Source: Erythroxylum novogranatense | Lineage: Eukaryota > Streptophyta > Magnoliopsida > Malpighiales > Erythroxylaceae | Direction: 5' to 3' | Assembly (NCBI GenBank): GCA_029891385.1 | Contig: CM057227.1 | Coordinates: 58,901,567 to 58,965,566 of the forward strand | Length of the DNA stretch: 64,000 nucleotides | Shown: piece by piece, positions 61,631-64,000 of the stretch | How the letters are laid out: every line of letters starts with the position of its first letter | Position numbering within the stretch: position 1 is the stretch's first letter | Notes under the pieces: generated by a model | What the model was told of the DNA's origin: nothing | The model's database searches: none | What the model saw: only the letters and a program-made list of their open reading frames with translations | Translations under genes and position numbers: made by a program

Positions 61631-62741
61631 ATCCAGGGAATTTTGCTAAAAACTCTAATCGGCTAATTCCTCAAATAATGCAATTCCAATTCACAACACC
61701 TACATACCTAGGGTAATATCTGTGAATTGATGCCTCAATGAACACTTCATTGATTCATGAATGCCTTAAATAGTCAAACTATATGAAAAGCTTGAAATGA
61801 GTCAAAACTCATTAATTTCCAAATAATTTAGGAACACCCTAATTATCAACCTAAGCATCTCTAGCTAGCACATACATTATCAAATTTACTTCAGCACATG
61901 CCATAAAAAATATGACGGTCAAAACAAACAAGATAATGCAAGATACTACCGAGACGCTAATGTGATCAATTCGGCATTCAAAAATTCTTGGAAAAGCAAC
62001 TTCAAGCAATTCAGTTTGGCAATCATACTACATCAAGATAACTCATTTTTAATCACATTAAAAATGGTTCAAGGCATTGGAACTGAAAAAGCACACTCAA
62101 TCAAGCCAAGCAAAACAGTCCCAACAATTTTCACAAAACTGTCCAGTTCTGTACATTGCTCGAAATGATCAATGAAACAATTTCAATAAATTCTGATAAA
62201 ATTAAATAGGTTACTAAATTTACATAACATGCTACATGAAGTTTTTCAGGATTTTAGGCCATCAAAAACTCAGTCAACCTAAATAACAAAACCGATTCAA
62301 AATCTGTGTTCATCAGCACAACAATTCCCAACAGCATAGAATAAATTCGTGAATAAATATCCAATCACCTTGAAATCCAATTTCCATGCTCACAGACATT
62401 CACCAACATCTTAGAGACATGTAGGTGAAGGAAAATACGAAAAACCATTTTTCTAGAATTTATTCTCGATTTTATACTCATGCCTGTTCCAGAATCGTTT
62501 CACAAAACAGCATCTGTAACCTTAGGGAATTAATTAGCAAAACTATATCAAATCAAATCGATAAATTCTCAAATTTCATAGACATATTCTCTAACATGTT
62601 ATGAACAATTCTGGGCAGAAAAATTTCGAAAAGAATATCACAATATAAATTCGAAATCTGAACAGATAGCATGCATCAACAGCAAATTCCATTAGCATTT
62701 CTGATCTCGCTTAGGTTATAGCTTCATACGGGATACCAGAC

Positions 62742-62753
62742 GCTCTGATACCA
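62742..62753 (-). other. Primer-binding site (initiator tRNA-Met), minus strand
   Basis: GCTCTGATACCA on the plus strand is the complement of TGGTATCAGAGC. It lies one base from the end of the right-hand LTR at 62755. Confidence 0.95.
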
Positions 62754-62754
62754 C

Positions 62755-64000
62755 TGTAGGAAAATCCCGGGAGGTACATCACATGTACCGCAGCGGAAAA
62801 CAAAAATTTTTGTTCCCAGGACTTTCCCGAATCCCAGGATCCAGGTATCCGTATGAAGACATCAACCTAAATAGCCAAAAGAGACTATCTCTAAAGGTGA
62901 TCCACGCAGAGATCAGAAAATCTAACCGGATCAAACCCCCTTTGACCCAGGAATAGCTAGAACAGATTAAAGCCTGCTAGAGCCTACCTCTGTCCTGGAG
63001 AGCTGAAGGAAACGTTGGACCATGTGCTTGGAGAAGGAGAAATCGATGATGGCTTTGGAAGAAGAAGAAAATTGAACTTTTAAAACAAAGCTTAACTATT
63101 AAGCTTTCATCTTCTCTTTTCCTCAAGCCACCACCGTCGACCATCAGCCTCTTCACCAAAAGACAAAAGAAAACTCTTTTCTTCTAGCCTTTATGCAAAA
63201 GCTACGATCATCCTCTTTACCATCTTCCATTATTTTGTCTTTTTGCAATGATAAAAGTGATGACTAAGCTTCCTTATGGAAGCTTCTTTTATAATCCTCC
63301 TCCATCCACGTGCTTGCATACATATATATATAATAAATAATTAATTAATTAGAATATATTTGCTAAGGTCCAGTCTAATTGGGGTCGGTCCTACAGCCTC
63401 TCGGACCCCGTCTTTGAAACGACTCTAAACCTTTCTTAGCAATATCGATGTCGCGATCTCATCGGGACATATCCCAATCCATTGGGATCCATTTAATCCA
63501 TTGCTCTCCATAATTGGAACTCGTCCAATTACTATTTCTGATTCTCTGAATCACTCTTATCGTGTGACCCTTTAGGCTCCGGTTATGTTGGCCACTTAGA
63601 TTAACAATTAATCGAGCAAGTCATGAGCGGTATCTAGCAACACATCATGACCCCGAATTGACCGGAAAGTAATCGGTTTGATGTATTCATCACGAACCGG
63701 ATCACGAACCCTTTCATAGACAATTACTGTGCAATTAGTCCTTTCACCATCCTATACCCCACTTGGTTATGAGTATGGTCAAAGTGTCAACTCTCACTAG
63801 ACGAGTCTAGCCAGTGATATTAGTTCTCGTCACGGGACTCATTACTTTATATGTCAATGAAGACACTCTTCATGACATACATGCCGCCAAATTTTAGTAA
63901 TGATCCCGACAAGAGGCCATGGGTATCTCTTACGCTAATCCGAAGTGGTGAATCCTTTATTGGCTACTCAATTATCTTGAATACCTCAAGTTGCACTCAA
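62755..64000 (-). repeat. 5' LTR of the minus-strand copia element, incomplete
   Basis: On the plus strand it starts TGTAGGAAAATCCCGGGAGG. It is co-linear with 54990 to about 56240 up to the window edge. Its U3 part, which should hold the GTCGAC palindromes, is outside the window. Confidence 0.93.

Larger units (their letters stand above)
60571..62741 (-). other. Long leader of the minus-strand copia element
   Basis: Over 2 kb of non-coding sequence lies between the primer site and gag. It contains four related stem-loop repeats between 60782 and 61165, then the AAGTCGACTT array at 61372-61630, then AT-rich sequence without genes to 62741. Short open frames here have no similarity. Confidence 0.75.
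54990..64000 (-). mobile_element. Minus-strand Ty1/copia element, running off the right edge
   Basis: Two copies of an LTR (54990-56925 and 62755 onward) flank a polyprotein on the minus strand and a tRNA-Met primer site. The 5' LTR is the right-hand copy and is cut by the window edge. Gag, GAG-preintegrase, integrase, RT and RNase H signals are all present in minus order. It is inserted in the 3' end of the SIRE element; TTATG at 54985-54989 would be the left target duplication, but the other side is not in the window. Clade is not certain; a Tork-like placement is possible. Confidence 0.88.

Overview
The window looks like nuclear DNA of a flowering plant, probably a eudicot with a repeat-rich genome. 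It is AT-rich. Almost all recognisable coding sequence belongs to plant transposable elements: Ty3/gypsy Tekay and Tat/Athila, Ty1/copia SIRE and others, a LINE, a CACTA element and a Harbinger-type MITE. A plastid tRNA fragment and PPR-gene debris are also present. The only intact host gene I can support is a three-exon gene on the minus strand at 10294-11573. It encodes an uncharacterised protein with a Cys-rich N-terminal motif and one hydrophobic segment. I could not identify the species.

Layout, left to right. 1-2035 is a minus-strand fragment of a Tekay-type LTR. 2036 to about 6530 is a decayed Tat/Athila pol with its 3' region and a large trinucleotide microsatellite. 6541-8535 is a decayed copia RT-RNase H region, interrupted by a 593-bp Harbinger-like MITE with TTA target duplications. 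8536-9632 holds gene debris: a PPR pseudogene and a plastid trnP fragment. The host gene follows. About 11900-19490 is a second Tat/Athila copy that keeps gag and protease but lacks RT and integrase. A solo Tekay LTR (12824-16402) sits in its LTR region. 19560-21160 holds a foldback and an Athila ORF1-like remnant. 21450-28015 is a LINE split by a 4.26-kb solo LTR (23496-27755, minus strand). About 28016-44100 is a CACTA element with both a TNP2-type gene and a Ptta/En/Spm-type gene. A complete 12-kb Tekay chromovirus (30448-42425, target duplication AAAAC) is inserted in it. From about 44106 a SIRE-type copia element begins. Its 5' LTR carries a 931-bp LTR-like insert (target duplication GAAAC). 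Its gag is split by a 4.38-kb solo LTR (46789-51168, target duplication CCTTC). Its 3' end is split by a minus-strand copia element that starts at 54990 and runs off the window.

The elements do not act as a pathway. They form layers of insertions whose relative order can be read from who interrupts whom. Five junction pairs can be verified directly from matching or nearly matching 5-bp duplications, and in the LINE and SIRE cases also from reading-frame continuity across the insert. I found no convincing new biological system. The most unusual signals are non-coding: arrays of GTCGAC-centred palindromes in the last copia element, compensatory changes in stem-loops of its leader, a conserved module of small GAGC/GCTC hairpins in every Tekay LTR, and a 300-bp foldback with Pol III-like boxes in its loop.
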